A stretch of 64,000 bases of DNA from Lysobacter sp. MMG2 (GCF_016735495.2 NZ_JAERQY020000002.1:372001-436000); one strand, 5' to 3'; counted from the stretch's first letter, positions 19,053 through 29,271 are shown. The notes: a model not told the origin generated them from the sequence alone. A program made the numbers and translations.

Positions 19053-20750
19053 ATGCGCAAGCGCAGGTGGTTTGGCGGACTGGTCCTCGTACTCGCGGCG
19101 ACGGTGGGCCTGATGGTCGCCCTCGACGGCGACGTGGCCGGCATGGTGCATGGCCGCGCATCGGCGACGTCGCAGCGCCATGCGGCGATCCCGGCGGCGG
19201 ATCTCGAACGCGCCGGCCCCGGCCTCGCCTACTTCGCCTTCGGCGACTTTTCGTCCCTCGACACGGACACGCTGCGGGTCTCCGCGGCACCGTGGACGCT
19301 GACCAGCGCGCTTCTGGCGTTGCAGGAGACCGGCGGCGATCCGGCAACGGTGAGTCCGCGGCATGTCGAAGCGGCCCTGCGGCGTTGGGGCTTCCTCTAC
19401 CCGGAGCGGATCGGCAACTGGCCATCGAACACCTTGCCGCCCGCGCAGCCGGCGCAGCCACTCGGGCAGAACCTCGGCCATGCGGAGCGCCTGCTGCCGC
19501 CTATGGCGCTGACCATCGGCAACCTGGGTTGCGCGGCCTGCCACGCCGGCGTGATGTACGACGCCCGGGGCCGTCCCGACCCGGATCGCGCATGGCTCGG
19601 TACGCCCAACACATCGCTGAACCTGGGCGCCTACACCCGGGGCCTGTACCGCGCCATGCGCGATCAGGGTGGCGACGACGCCCGCGTATGGGCCGCCATC
19701 GATCGCCTGTATCCGGACCTGGATCCGCGAGAGCGACTCACGCTGCGCTTCGTCGTCCTGCCGGAGCTGCGACGTCGCACCGCGGAACTCGGGGCCGCTG
19801 GCGCCGACGACCTGCTGCCCTTCGTCTCGGGCACGCCGGGCGCGACCAACGGCTTCGATTCACTGCGCCGCCGCCTGGGGCTGATCCCAACGGGAGAGCA
19901 CGTGCCCCTCAGTGCGCTCAATTCCATTCCCGAACTCGGCGACCGCGTGATGCGCAGCCGCCTGCTCAACACCGGCGCCTATGGCGTTCCCGGCGAATCG
20001 GACGCACGACCGCTGACGCGCGACGACCTGGATGACGAACACCTGCAGGACCTCGCCGGCATCGTGGCGTACTTCACCGTGCCCAGCATGGGGGTCACTC
20101 CGGAAGCGGCGGCCTCGCACATCGGCGACGTCGCCGGGATCATGCACTGGTTGCGCGACTATCGCCCGCAGCCCTTCCCTGCCCGCGTGGATCGCACCGT
20201 CGCGGCGAACGGGCACACGCTGTACGCCGCGAACTGCGAGCGCTGCCACGGCCGCTACGACGACTCGCTGCAGCGGCCGCGACTGGTGGCGTTCCCGAAC
20301 TGGGAAGGCGACGTCGGTACCGATCGCGTGCGCGCGGCGCAGTTCACGCCGCAGGTCGCGGGGGCGATCAACCGGTCCAGCTACGGCCGCCACCTCGATG
20401 TGCGCGTGGCGCAGCGCTACAGCGCACCTCCGCTGGCCGGACTCTGGTCGAGCGCGCCGTACCTGCATAACGGCAGCATTCCGACGCTGTGGCAGCTCAT
20501 GACGCCGGCCGAGCGGGCCGTCGAGTTTCCGGTGGGCGGGCACGCCCTCGACTTCACCGCGATCGGCATCGCGCTGCACTGCGATGCGCAGCGGCACTGC
20601 CGCTATCCGTCGGGATACACGCCGTTCTCGGAACCGGTGGTGTTCGACACGCGTCGCCCGGGCCTGGCCAACGCCGGGCACGAGCGCGAGTTCGACGGCA
20701 TGAGCGACGCGGACAAGCGCGCGCTCATCGAGTACCTCAAGCTGCTGTAA
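19053..20750 (+). CDS. Di-heme c-type cytochrome, exported
   Basis: A 565-residue periplasmic or membrane-anchored protein with an N-terminal hydrophobic segment (residues 7-24). Two heme c sites are visible: C160-A-A-C163-H164 and C395-E-R-C398-H399. The later block SSAPYLHNGSIPTLWQLM is typical of the di-heme cytochrome c peroxidase/MauG/RoxA superfamily. A rubber-oxygenase-type dioxygenase (RoxA/RoxB) is one possible relative because of length and spacing, but I cannot confirm the key residues, so the substrate is left open. Its 3' end overlaps the converging nitroreductase-like gene by 14 bases. No dedicated partner cytochrome or cytochrome-maturation gene is nearby. Confidence 0.85.
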   Translation: MRKRRWFGGLVLVLAATVGLMVALDGDVAGMVHGRASATSQRHAAIPAADLERAGPGLAYFAFGDFSSLDTDTLRVSAAPWTLTSALLALQETGGDPATVSPRHVEAALRRWGFLYPERIGNWPSNTLPPAQPAQPLGQNLGHAERLLPPMALTIGNLGCAACHAGVMYDARGRPDPDRAWLGTPNTSLNLGAYTRGLYRAMRDQGGDDARVWAAIDRLYPDLDPRERLTLRFVVLPELRRRTAELGAAGADDLLPFVSGTPGATNGFDSLRRRLGLIPTGEHVPLSALNSIPELGDRVMRSRLLNTGAYGVPGESDARPLTRDDLDDEHLQDLAGIVAYFTVPSMGVTPEAAASHIGDVAGIMHWLRDYRPQPFPARVDRTVAANGHTLYAANCERCHGRYDDSLQRPRLVAFPNWEGDVGTDRVRAAQFTPQVAGAINRSSYGRHLDVRVAQRYSAPPLAGLWSSAPYLHNGSIPTLWQLMTPAERAVEFPVGGHALDFTAIGIALHCDAQRHCRYPSGYTPFSEPVVFDTRRPGLANAGHEREFDGMSDADKRALIEYLKLL

Positions 20751-21738
20751 GCACGTCCACCGGAAGCCGCACGCGGGCGGGCGCGGTGCCGGCGGACTTG
20801 CCGACGCGCAGCGCCGCCAGCAGGCGGCGCTGCGCGGGAAGGGACAGACGCGAGGCGATTTCCTCTGCAGCGGACGGGTCGTCGATTGCCGCCGACATCG
20901 GCCACGCGGCGAACCCCAGCGACGTGAGTTCGAGCCAACGCCGGTAGAGCACGCGCCCGGACTGGAGTGGCGATTCCTCCGCCGGACGATGCAGCAGCAC
21001 GATCGCGCTGGCCGTGACACTGCGCGCGCGCTCGCCCACCAGCGCCGTCGCCAATCCCAGGCGATCCAGCCACGGGAACGCACCGCCCAGCACCGCATGC
21101 GCGCCCGCGGCTTCCAGCACGCCCATGTGCAACGCCTCGCGATTCATGCCGTCGCGTTCGTACTGCGGATGCCGGCGCGACAGCCGCATCCAGCGGCACA
21201 GCTCCTTGCGCCATTCGCGGTCGCGCAGGAAGCCCACCGTCGCGCGATCGGCAAGGTCCGCGAGCCATGCACGATCGTGCGGAACGGTGACGAGATGCGT
21301 GTCGTCGACGGTCGATGCCCAGCGTCCCAGCGCCTGCGTCGCCTCGTGGCCCGGATCGGCGAATCCGCCCCGCCAGGTGTGTCGGTCATCGATCCATCGG
21401 GCGAGCGGATCCGCCGTCGTGGCCCCATGGGCGATCAGGCGCGCCATCGGACGCAACGCCGGCGAGGCATCCGGTCCCGGTGCCTCCTCCACCGCAGCGA
21501 CGCCGATGCCCAGCGCACCCAGCGCGAGCACCGTGCCTTCCAGTGCGGCGCCGCAGGACAGGGCGAAGTCCCGATCGGTGGGATCGGCACAGGGCAAACG
21601 GCGTGCGACGTCGCCCATCAGCAGGATCGAGCCGTCGCCCTCGAAGCGCCAGCGCGCCGGCTGCGTGTTGTGCGCAGACGGCGCCAGCCTCGCCATCTCG
21701 ACCACGCGCCGCCGGGCGTCCATATCCAGCACGTTCAT
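20737..21738 (-). CDS. Nitroreductase-like protein (Acg/Rv1355c C-terminal type)
   Basis: A 333-residue flavoprotein-like protein. The N-terminal motif LAPSAHNTQPARW (S21-x2-N24-x-Q26-P27) is the FMN-phosphate-binding signature of the nitroreductase fold, and HPQYERDGMNREAL with later helices fits the long Acg/Rv3131-like branch, which is a fused two-repeat nitroreductase. Many members of that branch have an altered FMN site and may not be reductases. In mycobacteria this type of domain is fused to a ThiF-like domain (Rv1355c); here the ThiF-like gene lies in the same operon, which supports a joint role. The ATG at 21738 overlaps the end of the previous gene by four bases. Confidence 0.75.
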   Translation of the reverse strand: MNVLDMDARRRVVEMARLAPSAHNTQPARWRFEGDGSILLMGDVARRLPCADPTDRDFALSCGAALEGTVLALGALGIGVAAVEEAPGPDASPALRPMARLIAHGATTADPLARWIDDRHTWRGGFADPGHEATQALGRWASTVDDTHLVTVPHDRAWLADLADRATVGFLRDREWRKELCRWMRLSRRHPQYERDGMNREALHMGVLEAAGAHAVLGGAFPWLDRLGLATALVGERARSVTASAIVLLHRPAEESPLQSGRVLYRRWLELTSLGFAAWPMSAAIDDPSAAEEIASRLSLPAQRRLLAALRVGKSAGTAPARVRLPVDVLTAA

Positions 21739-22847
21739 GCCCGCAACGCCTTGCGGAACAGGTGCAGCCGATGCAACGCCGTGGCACCCATCTTCCGCTT
21801 CTGCGCGAGGCTGGCGTGGTTGGTGTCCGAGATCCAGGTGCCGCCCAGCGTCGCGTAGCCGGCACGCTGCATGGCGCCGAGGATCCGATGCAGCACCACG
21901 GCGTTGACGCCCTGCCCCTGCAGACGGCTGATGACACCCGAGAAGATCAGCACCGCGCGGTCGCGACGCATGCGGTGGCGAAGGAAGTGCCAGGGCGTGG
22001 CCAGGCCGAGCCGCGAGCGCGTGGCACGCAGGAACGGATTGAGGTCCGGAATGCAGATGATGCAGGCGGCCGGTTCGCCGCGATGATGGAGCACGGCGGA
22101 GATGCGCGGATCCATGATCCACTTCATTTCCTTCGCCTGGAAATGGAACTCCTCCGCCGACACGGGCACGAACATCGGATTCTTCGCGAACGCGTCGTTG
22201 AGGATCACACGCGCGTCCTCCATGCGCTGGTCGATCGTGCTCCAGGTCACCGGCGCGAAGGAGAACTCCGGCGAGTCGAGGATCGCGCGCTGCGCCGGCC
22301 CCGTGAGCGACTCCAGCGCGATCGAGCCGACGCGGTTCTCGAAGGTGCTCATGGGGAAGAAGGCGGTGTAGCCGTTCTCTTCCAGCAGGCGCGGGATGTG
22401 CGGCGGATTGTGGATGAGGTCGGTGTAAGGCGGATGCTCAAAACCGCCGGTCTGCACGCCGATCTGTTGCATGGCGGTGAGGTTGAAGTTGCCGGCGATC
22501 TCGGCGAATCCACGGTTCCTTGCCCAGTCTTCGGCCGCGCCCAGCAGCGCGCGCGCCGCATCAGCGTCGTCGGCGCAGTCGAAATAGCCGAAATAGGCCC
22601 GGTCGAAGCCATGCAGCGCGTTCGACGCGGCGTGAACGTGCGCCGTGATGCGACCGAGCACGCGACCGTCCCGATGCGCGGTGAACCAGGTGAACGTCGC
22701 ATCGTCCGGGAACAGCGGGTTGATGCCCGCGGCAAGGAAGCGCCGCAGGTCGCTCTTCATCGGCGAGACGTACAGGCTGTCCGGCCCGTAGGCCGAAAAC
22801 GGCGCTTCGAAGAAGGCCTCGAAATCACGCTCCCTGAGCTGCAGCAC
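21735..22847 (-). CDS. GNAT-like protein of the YghO family
   Basis: About 370 residues. The first part carries the family pattern of YghO-like acetyltransferase-fold proteins: DFEAFFEAPFSAYGPDSLYV, then NPLFPDDATFTWF, then RDGRVLGRITAHVH, then FGYFDCADDADAARALL, then GFEHPPYTDLIHNPPHIPRL. The second half (VILNDAFAKNPMFVPVSAEE onward) is a second GNAT-like repeat. Substrate unknown; related genes often sit in lipid or secondary-metabolite clusters. The GTG at 22847 is chosen because GGGAGG lies just upstream and the family N-terminus begins there; the spacing is short, so a start a few codons earlier is possible. It overlaps the preceding membrane-protein gene by 23 bases, which suggests translational coupling. 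Confidence 0.72.
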   Translation of the reverse strand: MLQLRERDFEAFFEAPFSAYGPDSLYVSPMKSDLRRFLAAGINPLFPDDATFTWFTAHRDGRVLGRITAHVHAASNALHGFDRAYFGYFDCADDADAARALLGAAEDWARNRGFAEIAGNFNLTAMQQIGVQTGGFEHPPYTDLIHNPPHIPRLLEENGYTAFFPMSTFENRVGSIALESLTGPAQRAILDSPEFSFAPVTWSTIDQRMEDARVILNDAFAKNPMFVPVSAEEFHFQAKEMKWIMDPRISAVLHHRGEPAACIICIPDLNPFLRATRSRLGLATPWHFLRHRMRRDRAVLIFSGVISRLQGQGVNAVVLHRILGAMQRAGYATLGGTWISDTNHASLAQKRKMGATALHRLHLFRKALRA

Positions 22848-24045
22848 ATTCCCTCCCGCGTTCCGAAACGAGTTGCACCATGCGCTGCACGGCGGCCAGT
22901 TCGACCTCCGCACCCGGTGCAGCGGCAAGCACCGGCATGTTCAGCGCGGCCAGCGTCAGCGGCTCGCGCGCGATGTGCATCAGATGGCTGGCGCCGTAGC
23001 GCTGCATCAGGCTGTCGACCTGTTCGCGCGCGTTTTCGTCCAGGCCCGCTGCGTCCAGCTGCCCCGCGCGCAGCAGCGGCCGCCGCGCGAACACCCCCTG
23101 GAGCAGCGCGTGGTCGAAGTCCCGCAATTCGCCGGCGCGCAGGATCAGCAGGCCGTCGACCTGCGCGTGACGCTGCAGCCCGCCGAGGAAGGCATCCGTC
23201 CCGGACAGGTCGCCTTCCGCGAGCAGACGCAACATGCCGCGACGCCGCTCTTCCGCGCGCAGCTCGAAGCCGTCGTTGGCGATCGCGGCCAGCAGCGTGG
23301 CCGCGCTGCACACGGCCAGCGCCTGCACCGTCTGCGTCGGATCGAAGCCGGCCAACCATGCCACCGCGCCGCCAGCCGCCAGTCCGCAACCGATGAACGC
23401 AAGGAATGCACGGATGCTGTCGCGATGCGCTCGCTGACCGCGACCCAGGCCCAGCGCCAACCAGCAGAACGCGAGGATCGCGATGCCGGCCAGGCGGACC
23501 GGAATCGGAAATCCGGGGAAGCGGAAATCGGTGGCGAGCAGCGGCACGATCAACAACAGCGACAGCGCGATGCGGTCGATGCTGCGGTTCTCCAGCGCGG
23601 ACAATGATGCGCGGTCGCGACCGAGCAGCAACCACGCCATCGCCAGGAATCCCAGCAACTGGAAGGCCAGCAGCGCAATCGTCCGCCACGGATACGCCCA
23701 CGGCGTCGGCACCCACGCCAGCACCGCGAACACGACCGCCCCGACCACGGCAAGCGCCTTCAGAGTCGTCGGCGAATGCCGGCGCAACAGCCCTTCACAG
23801 AACAGCAGTACCGCCAGCGGCACCAGTCCGGCGGTCGTCAGCGTGAGCGCGTTGAACGGCGATGGCGCGCCCCACCACACCAGCACGCGACTGACCAGAA
23901 TGACGGCCAGCACGCCCAGCCCGAACGACAGCCGCATGACCAGCCCGTCGCCGGGATGCCGGCGACGCAAGGCACTGATGAGCACCAGCAACCCGAGCGC
24001 CCCGGCAACAGAGACGAAACTGTCGGCGATCAGGTAGGCGCTCAT
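22825..24045 (-). CDS. Multi-spanning membrane protein with cytosolic C-terminal domain
   Basis: A 406-residue protein of unknown family. Eight or nine hydrophobic helices cover residues 5-270, for example SVAGALGLLVLISAL, GLGVLAVILVSRVLVWW, LAVVGAVVFAVLAWV and IALLAFQLLGFLAMAW. The last 130 residues are soluble, beginning around ELRAEERRRGMLRLLAEGDL, and predicted mostly helical. No transporter signature, histidine kinase or catalytic motif is visible. Its ATG overlaps the stop of the ThiF-like gene (ATGA), and its own 3' end overlaps the YghO-like gene, so all three are probably translated in concert. A membrane scaffold or carrier for the operon's product is possible but unproven. Confidence 0.72.
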   Translation of the reverse strand: MSAYLIADSFVSVAGALGLLVLISALRRRHPGDGLVMRLSFGLGVLAVILVSRVLVWWGAPSPFNALTLTTAGLVPLAVLLFCEGLLRRHSPTTLKALAVVGAVVFAVLAWVPTPWAYPWRTIALLAFQLLGFLAMAWLLLGRDRASLSALENRSIDRIALSLLLIVPLLATDFRFPGFPIPVRLAGIAILAFCWLALGLGRGQRAHRDSIRAFLAFIGCGLAAGGAVAWLAGFDPTQTVQALAVCSAATLLAAIANDGFELRAEERRRGMLRLLAEGDLSGTDAFLGGLQRHAQVDGLLILRAGELRDFDHALLQGVFARRPLLRAGQLDAAGLDENAREQVDSLMQRYGASHLMHIAREPLTLAALNMPVLAAAPGAEVELAAVQRMVQLVSERGRECAAAQGA

Positions 24046-24935
24046 GCCGCCGCTCCGTCGAGCAGCTTGCGGATCCCATGACGCACCAGCGGCCGCAGCA
24101 CGGCGGCCGCCAGCGCATTGCGCGGGTGCTCGACGCGCGCGGTGTACGGATTGAAGAACCAGCCGCGGCAATCGCAGGCGGTCGTGCGTCCCAGCAGCAG
24201 CGCGATCGTCTCGTACGCCATCAGCATGCCGGTGGTGATGACCATGGGCGCGAACGACATGCGGCTTCGTCGCCCGGCCGCGACGTCGGCCGCCAGGCCC
24301 ATGTCGATGTAGTTGCGCGACGACGAGTGCAGCAGCACATGCTCCGCCTCGCACAGGAACGCGGCGCGGCGCTGCGCCTCGTCGACCCGGTCCCAGGCGG
24401 TGTCCCGCGTGGGATAGCCCAGGCGCTCTTCCGGCATGGGCTCGTGCGGCCGTGTGACGTACACCGACGGCAGCGGCGATGCGTAGGCATCCACGACGCT
24501 GCGCTCCAGCCGGCGCGATGTGCGGTACAGCAGCAGCGACGCCGCCAGGTCGTCGGTGCCGTTCACCACCGCACCGCTACGGCGCACCGCCGCCTCGACA
24601 TGGTCCGGCCAGTCCCCGTGCAGGACCGTGAGGTCGAGTTGCGGATTGATGCGACGGCACCGTTCCGCCGTCGCTTCGGCCTTGTGTTCGCCCACCGTGT
24701 CGGTGAACGCGAACACCTGCCGGTTGAGATTGGACATCTCGAAATGGTCGATGTCGGCCAGCACGAGCCGCCCGACGCCCGCCCGGGCCAGCGCGAGCAC
24801 GCATGCGCCGCCCATGCCGCCGACACCGCAGACGAACACGGTCGACTCGCGCAGGCGCTGCTGTTCCTGTGCACTGACGAAACCCAGGTTGCGATCGCTG
24901 AACGTCGCGTAGTCGAATGCCTCTAGCGATTCCAT
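24042..24935 (-). CDS. ThiF/MoeB-family (E1-like) adenylyltransferase
   Basis: A 297-residue Rossmann-fold protein of the E1-like superfamily, which activates a carboxylate by adenylation. The nucleotide loop G37-V-G-G-M-G42, the acidic D61-I-D63 and the signature SNLNRQVF (N69, R72) are intact, followed by K86-x-EATAERCRRINP and the ATP-side motif NGTDDLAAS. Unlike ThiF, MoeB and eukaryotic E1s it has no pair of zinc-binding CxxC motifs: only CDCRGWF near the C-terminus. There is no ubiquitin-like or ThiS-like partner in the window, so the acceptor is likely a small molecule or another protein. The ATG at 24935 is chosen because GGGGAAGG lies eight bases upstream. Confidence 0.85.
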   Translation of the reverse strand: MESLEAFDYATFSDRNLGFVSAQEQQRLRESTVFVCGVGGMGGACVLALARAGVGRLVLADIDHFEMSNLNRQVFAFTDTVGEHKAEATAERCRRINPQLDLTVLHGDWPDHVEAAVRRSGAVVNGTDDLAASLLLYRTSRRLERSVVDAYASPLPSVYVTRPHEPMPEERLGYPTRDTAWDRVDEAQRRAAFLCEAEHVLLHSSSRNYIDMGLAADVAAGRRSRMSFAPMVITTGMLMAYETIALLLGRTTACDCRGWFFNPYTARVEHPRNALAAAVLRPLVRHGIRKLLDGAAA

Positions 24936-25873
24936 GGACGCAGCCTTCCCCATTCGCGATCGCTGTCGAACCAGTGCAGCACCGGCAACGCCAGCCGCTG
25001 GACGACCAGCACGCCGGCCGACAGCAGCACCTGCGCCCACGCGGCGCGCGGCACGCTGTGCCGCAGGTAACGCACGGCGGCCTCCAGGTCCATGCGACCG
25101 AGCTGCAGGACATCGTCGCCGCGCGCGTAGTCGAGCTCGCGCGCGCAGAAGTCGTTGTAGGCCGGCTTGCGGTGCTTCTGGGCCTCGTCGAAGGTCTTCT
25201 TCAGCGCGTCCGAGCCGCCGGTGTAGGCGTTGGTGATGACGAAGCGCTGCTCGTCGAATACGGCGTCCGCGCCCACGCCGAACACGTGCCGATGGCCGGC
25301 CATGATCTGCCGCGCCGCGAGCAGCTGCACGAAACGCCGGCGCGCACCGGGATGCGGCCCCGGGAACACGTCGGAAAAAGTCTCCGCGACCATGCCGACG
25401 ATGGCCGGCACCTGCGTCACGTTGGAGACCCACAGCGGCCGCATCTGCTTGCGCACCAGCAACAGGAAGCACGACAGGCCGTACAGCACCCACGACAGCC
25501 CCTGGCTGCGTACGTCGGGATCGACCATCACCAGGCCCAGGTGCAGCACTTCCTCCGGACGGCCATCGACCTCCAGCGCCATCGCGGCCATCGCGTTGAA
25601 CGCCACGGGCCGGCGATCGGATCGACGGTAGACGACGGTGACGATGCTGTGCGCCAGTCGTGTGCGGTCGCCGGAGAAGACGCCGTAGGTCAGGCTGCCC
25701 GCCGGGAGGGTGCGGGATGCCACCTCGCGCAGCTCCGCGGACAGGGTGTCGAGCTCGGCCGCCGGCATCCAGCAACCGGGGCGCTCGAGAATGCGGGTGT
25801 CGAAGTCGCGGCCGGCGCGCAGGCGCACGTCCAGATACCGCTGCGCGATCGATTTAAGCCACACGCTCAGCAC
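24923..25873 (-). CDS. GNAT-like acyltransferase-fold protein, first gene of the operon
   Basis: A 316-residue protein. The segment LHLGLVMVDPDVRSQGLSWV is the beta4-alpha3 acetyl-CoA motif of GNAT enzymes (R/Q-x2-G-x), preceded by strand-rich VFNAMAAMALEVD. The C-terminal 60 residues include a hydrophobic stretch (AWAQVLLSAGVLVVQRLA), so the protein may be membrane-attached. GTG at 25873 is preferred as start because GGAGG lies seven bases upstream; GTG 25891 is six codons earlier with no ribosome site. It opens a five-gene operon in which adjacent genes overlap or touch, so the product probably works with the E1-like and nitroreductase-like proteins. Substrate unknown. Confidence 0.7.
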   Translation of the reverse strand: MLSVWLKSIAQRYLDVRLRAGRDFDTRILERPGCWMPAAELDTLSAELREVASRTLPAGSLTYGVFSGDRTRLAHSIVTVVYRRSDRRPVAFNAMAAMALEVDGRPEEVLHLGLVMVDPDVRSQGLSWVLYGLSCFLLLVRKQMRPLWVSNVTQVPAIVGMVAETFSDVFPGPHPGARRRFVQLLAARQIMAGHRHVFGVGADAVFDEQRFVITNAYTGGSDALKKTFDEAQKHRKPAYNDFCARELDYARGDDVLQLGRMDLEAAVRYLRHSVPRAAWAQVLLSAGVLVVQRLALPVLHWFDSDREWGRLRPWNR

Positions 25874-26010
25874 GTCTGCCCCTCCGGACACTCCCCGGCA
25901 CTTGCGGGCCGTCCCGTCCTTGCGGCCCAGCGTGTATCTGTATCACGCCGGCCTGGGACTGTCGCCCCGGCCCCTCGGGTCCCGGCGCCAATGCGCCCTC
26001 CGGAAAAACA

Positions 26011-26038
26011 AACGGCGCGATCCGGAGATCGCGCCGTT
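26011..26038 (-). terminator. Rho-independent terminator after tRNA-Val
   Basis: Perfect 12-bp arms (AACGGCGCGATC with GATCGCGCCGTT) and a CGGA loop, followed on the minus strand by TTTGTTTTT, start 13 bases after the tRNA-Val gene. A textbook intrinsic terminator. Confidence 0.9.
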
Positions 26039-26050
26039 CGACCACATAAG

Positions 26051-26125
26051 TGGTGGGCGGTACAGGGTTCGAACCTGTGACCCCTACCATGTCAAGGTAG
26101 TGCTCTACCGCTGAGCTAACCGCCC
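26051..26125 (-). tRNA. tRNA-Val (GAC)
   Basis: 75-base cloverleaf with encoded CCA on the minus strand. The acceptor stem is GGGCGGT with ACCGCCC, the D-arm begins TAGCTCAG, the T-arm contains GGTTCGAACCC, and the anticodon loop TTGACAT gives GAC. Confidence 0.97.
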
Positions 26126-26154
26126 GGAATCCGGGAATCCTTCGCCGCAAACCG

Positions 26155-26196
26155 CTCGACGAGGGGCGCGCAGTGCTCGACGAGGGGCGCGCAGTG
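26155..26196. repeat. Tandem 21-bp duplication
   Basis: Two exact, adjacent copies of a 21-base unit (CTCGACGAGGGGCGCGCAGTG), 26155-26175 and 26176-26196, lie between tRNA-Val and the end of uvrB. They read like a recent slippage or duplication event. No regulatory role is evident. Confidence 0.8.
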
Positions 26197-26256
26197 TAGC
26201 CCGTCGACGCGACGGCGGCAACAGGTCCGCGTGCATCCGTCCGCCGGCGCGCCGGT

Positions 26257-28290
<2,034 letters not shown>

Positions 28291-28439
28291 CGGCACGGCT
28301 CCGGAGAATCCTTCAGTGTAGACCGGCTAATGGATGGGGGCTGGAACGGCATTTCCCTACCCTGCCGATAGGCATGGCGCGATGCCGACGTCCGCGTGCA
28401 ATGGCCACGCTGGAGCCCTCTCTCCGGCTTGCCACGCTC

Positions 28440-28970
28440 ATGCACCATTCGAAAGGCCTGACCCTTCCTGAACTGATCGTCGCACTCGCGGTGCTGGCGA
28501 TCGGCGCGACGCTGGCATGGCCGGGGTTCAGCGCGCTCATCCTGCGCACCAAGGGAACCACCGCGCTGCACCTGCTCGGCACCGCATTGGCCAGCGCGCG
28601 CATGGCCGCCGTCTCGCGGCGCGTGCCGATGACGGTGTGCCCCAGCGCGGACGGGCGGCAATGCCGGAAGGATCCGGTGTGGGAGGACGGCTGGATCGTG
28701 TACCGCGACCGGCTGGCCCGCGACCAACCCCAGTCGCAGGCGGACGTCCTCCAGCGGTTCACCATCGATCGGGACGCATTCACACTGCGCAGCACGCCCG
28801 GACGCCTGCGCGTGCGCTACATCCCCAGCGGCGCGACGGCGACCAACAACCTCACCATCCTGCTGTGCGAGCGCCGCGCACAACGCGAGGTGGGCCGGGT
28901 CGTGGTCAGCCGCCCGGGCCGCATCCGCACGCAGCGGCCCCGCGCGCTGGCGCCGGGATGCATCTTCTGA
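28440..28970 (+). CDS. Orphan GspH/FimT-type pseudopilin
   Basis: A 176-residue type IV pilin-like protein. The short basic leader MHHSKG is followed by LTLPELIVALAVLAIGATLA: cleavage after Gly6 and Glu11 at mature position +5 fit prepilin peptidase processing, although the first mature residue is leucine rather than phenylalanine. The long C-terminal part contains two cysteine-bearing blocks (VCPSADGRQC and ILLCERR) and SGATATNNLTI, typical of FimT/GspH. It is divergent from uvrB and separated from the main pilus operon by tRNA-Asn. An earlier ATG at 28401 would give an unusually long leader. It may be a minor pilin or DNA-binding pseudopilin used in uptake. Confidence 0.85.
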   Translation: MHHSKGLTLPELIVALAVLAIGATLAWPGFSALILRTKGTTALHLLGTALASARMAAVSRRVPMTVCPSADGRQCRKDPVWEDGWIVYRDRLARDQPQSQADVLQRFTIDRDAFTLRSTPGRLRVRYIPSGATATNNLTILLCERRAQREVGRVVVSRPGRIRTQRPRALAPGCIF

Positions 28971-29019
28971 GCGGCCATGTCTTGACCTTCCCTCACGAGG
29001 CTTTACAATGCCGGTCCCC

Positions 29020-29096
29020 GCCCGAATAGCTCAGCCGGTTAGAGCACTTGACTGTTAATCAGGGGGTCGTTGGTTCGAGTCCAACTTCGGGCGCCA
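29020..29096 (+). tRNA. tRNA-Asn (GTT)
   Basis: 77-base cloverleaf with encoded CCA. Acceptor stem GCCCGAA with TTCGGGC, T-arm GGTTCGAGTCC, anticodon loop CTGTTAA giving GTT. It starts 49 bases after the pseudopilin gene on the same strand. Confidence 0.97.
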
Positions 29097-29102
29097 AATT
29101 CG

Positions 29103-29133
29103 AAAAGGGCTGCGAGAAATCGCGGCCCTTTTT
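29103..29133 (+). terminator. Terminator after tRNA-Asn
   Basis: AAAAGGGCTGCG pairs with CGCGGCCCTTTTT around a 6-base loop (one G-T pair) and ends in a T-run, seven bases after the tRNA. Confidence 0.9.
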
Positions 29134-29226
29134 CTTTGCCCATCCGCGGCCGGGCGCATGCGCCGCACGCCTGCTCCGCGCGTCCGTGCTTGGCCGGACG
29201 AATCTTTCGCAGCCCTCAAAGACGAA

Positions 29227-29246
29227 GGCCGCGCTTGCGCGCGGCC
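29227..29246 (-). terminator. Terminator of the fimT-pilE operon
   Basis: Read on the minus strand, perfect 8-bp arms GGCCGCGC and GCGCGGCC with a GCAA loop, followed by TTCGTCTTTG, begin 25 bases after the pilE stop codon. Confidence 0.75.
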
Positions 29247-29271
29247 CTCGGTCGATCATCCGCCGGTCGAT

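Noticed and set aside
15829-19113. Plus-strand open frame of about 1090 codons opposite thrS and infC
   Set aside because: Antisense shadow of two essential genes with perfect family matches.
20737-25873. A RiPP (peptide) biosynthesis cluster built on the ThiF-like and nitroreductase-like proteins
   Set aside because: No YcaO protein, precursor peptide, peptidase or exporter was found nearby, and the nitroreductase is of the Acg type rather than the SagB type.
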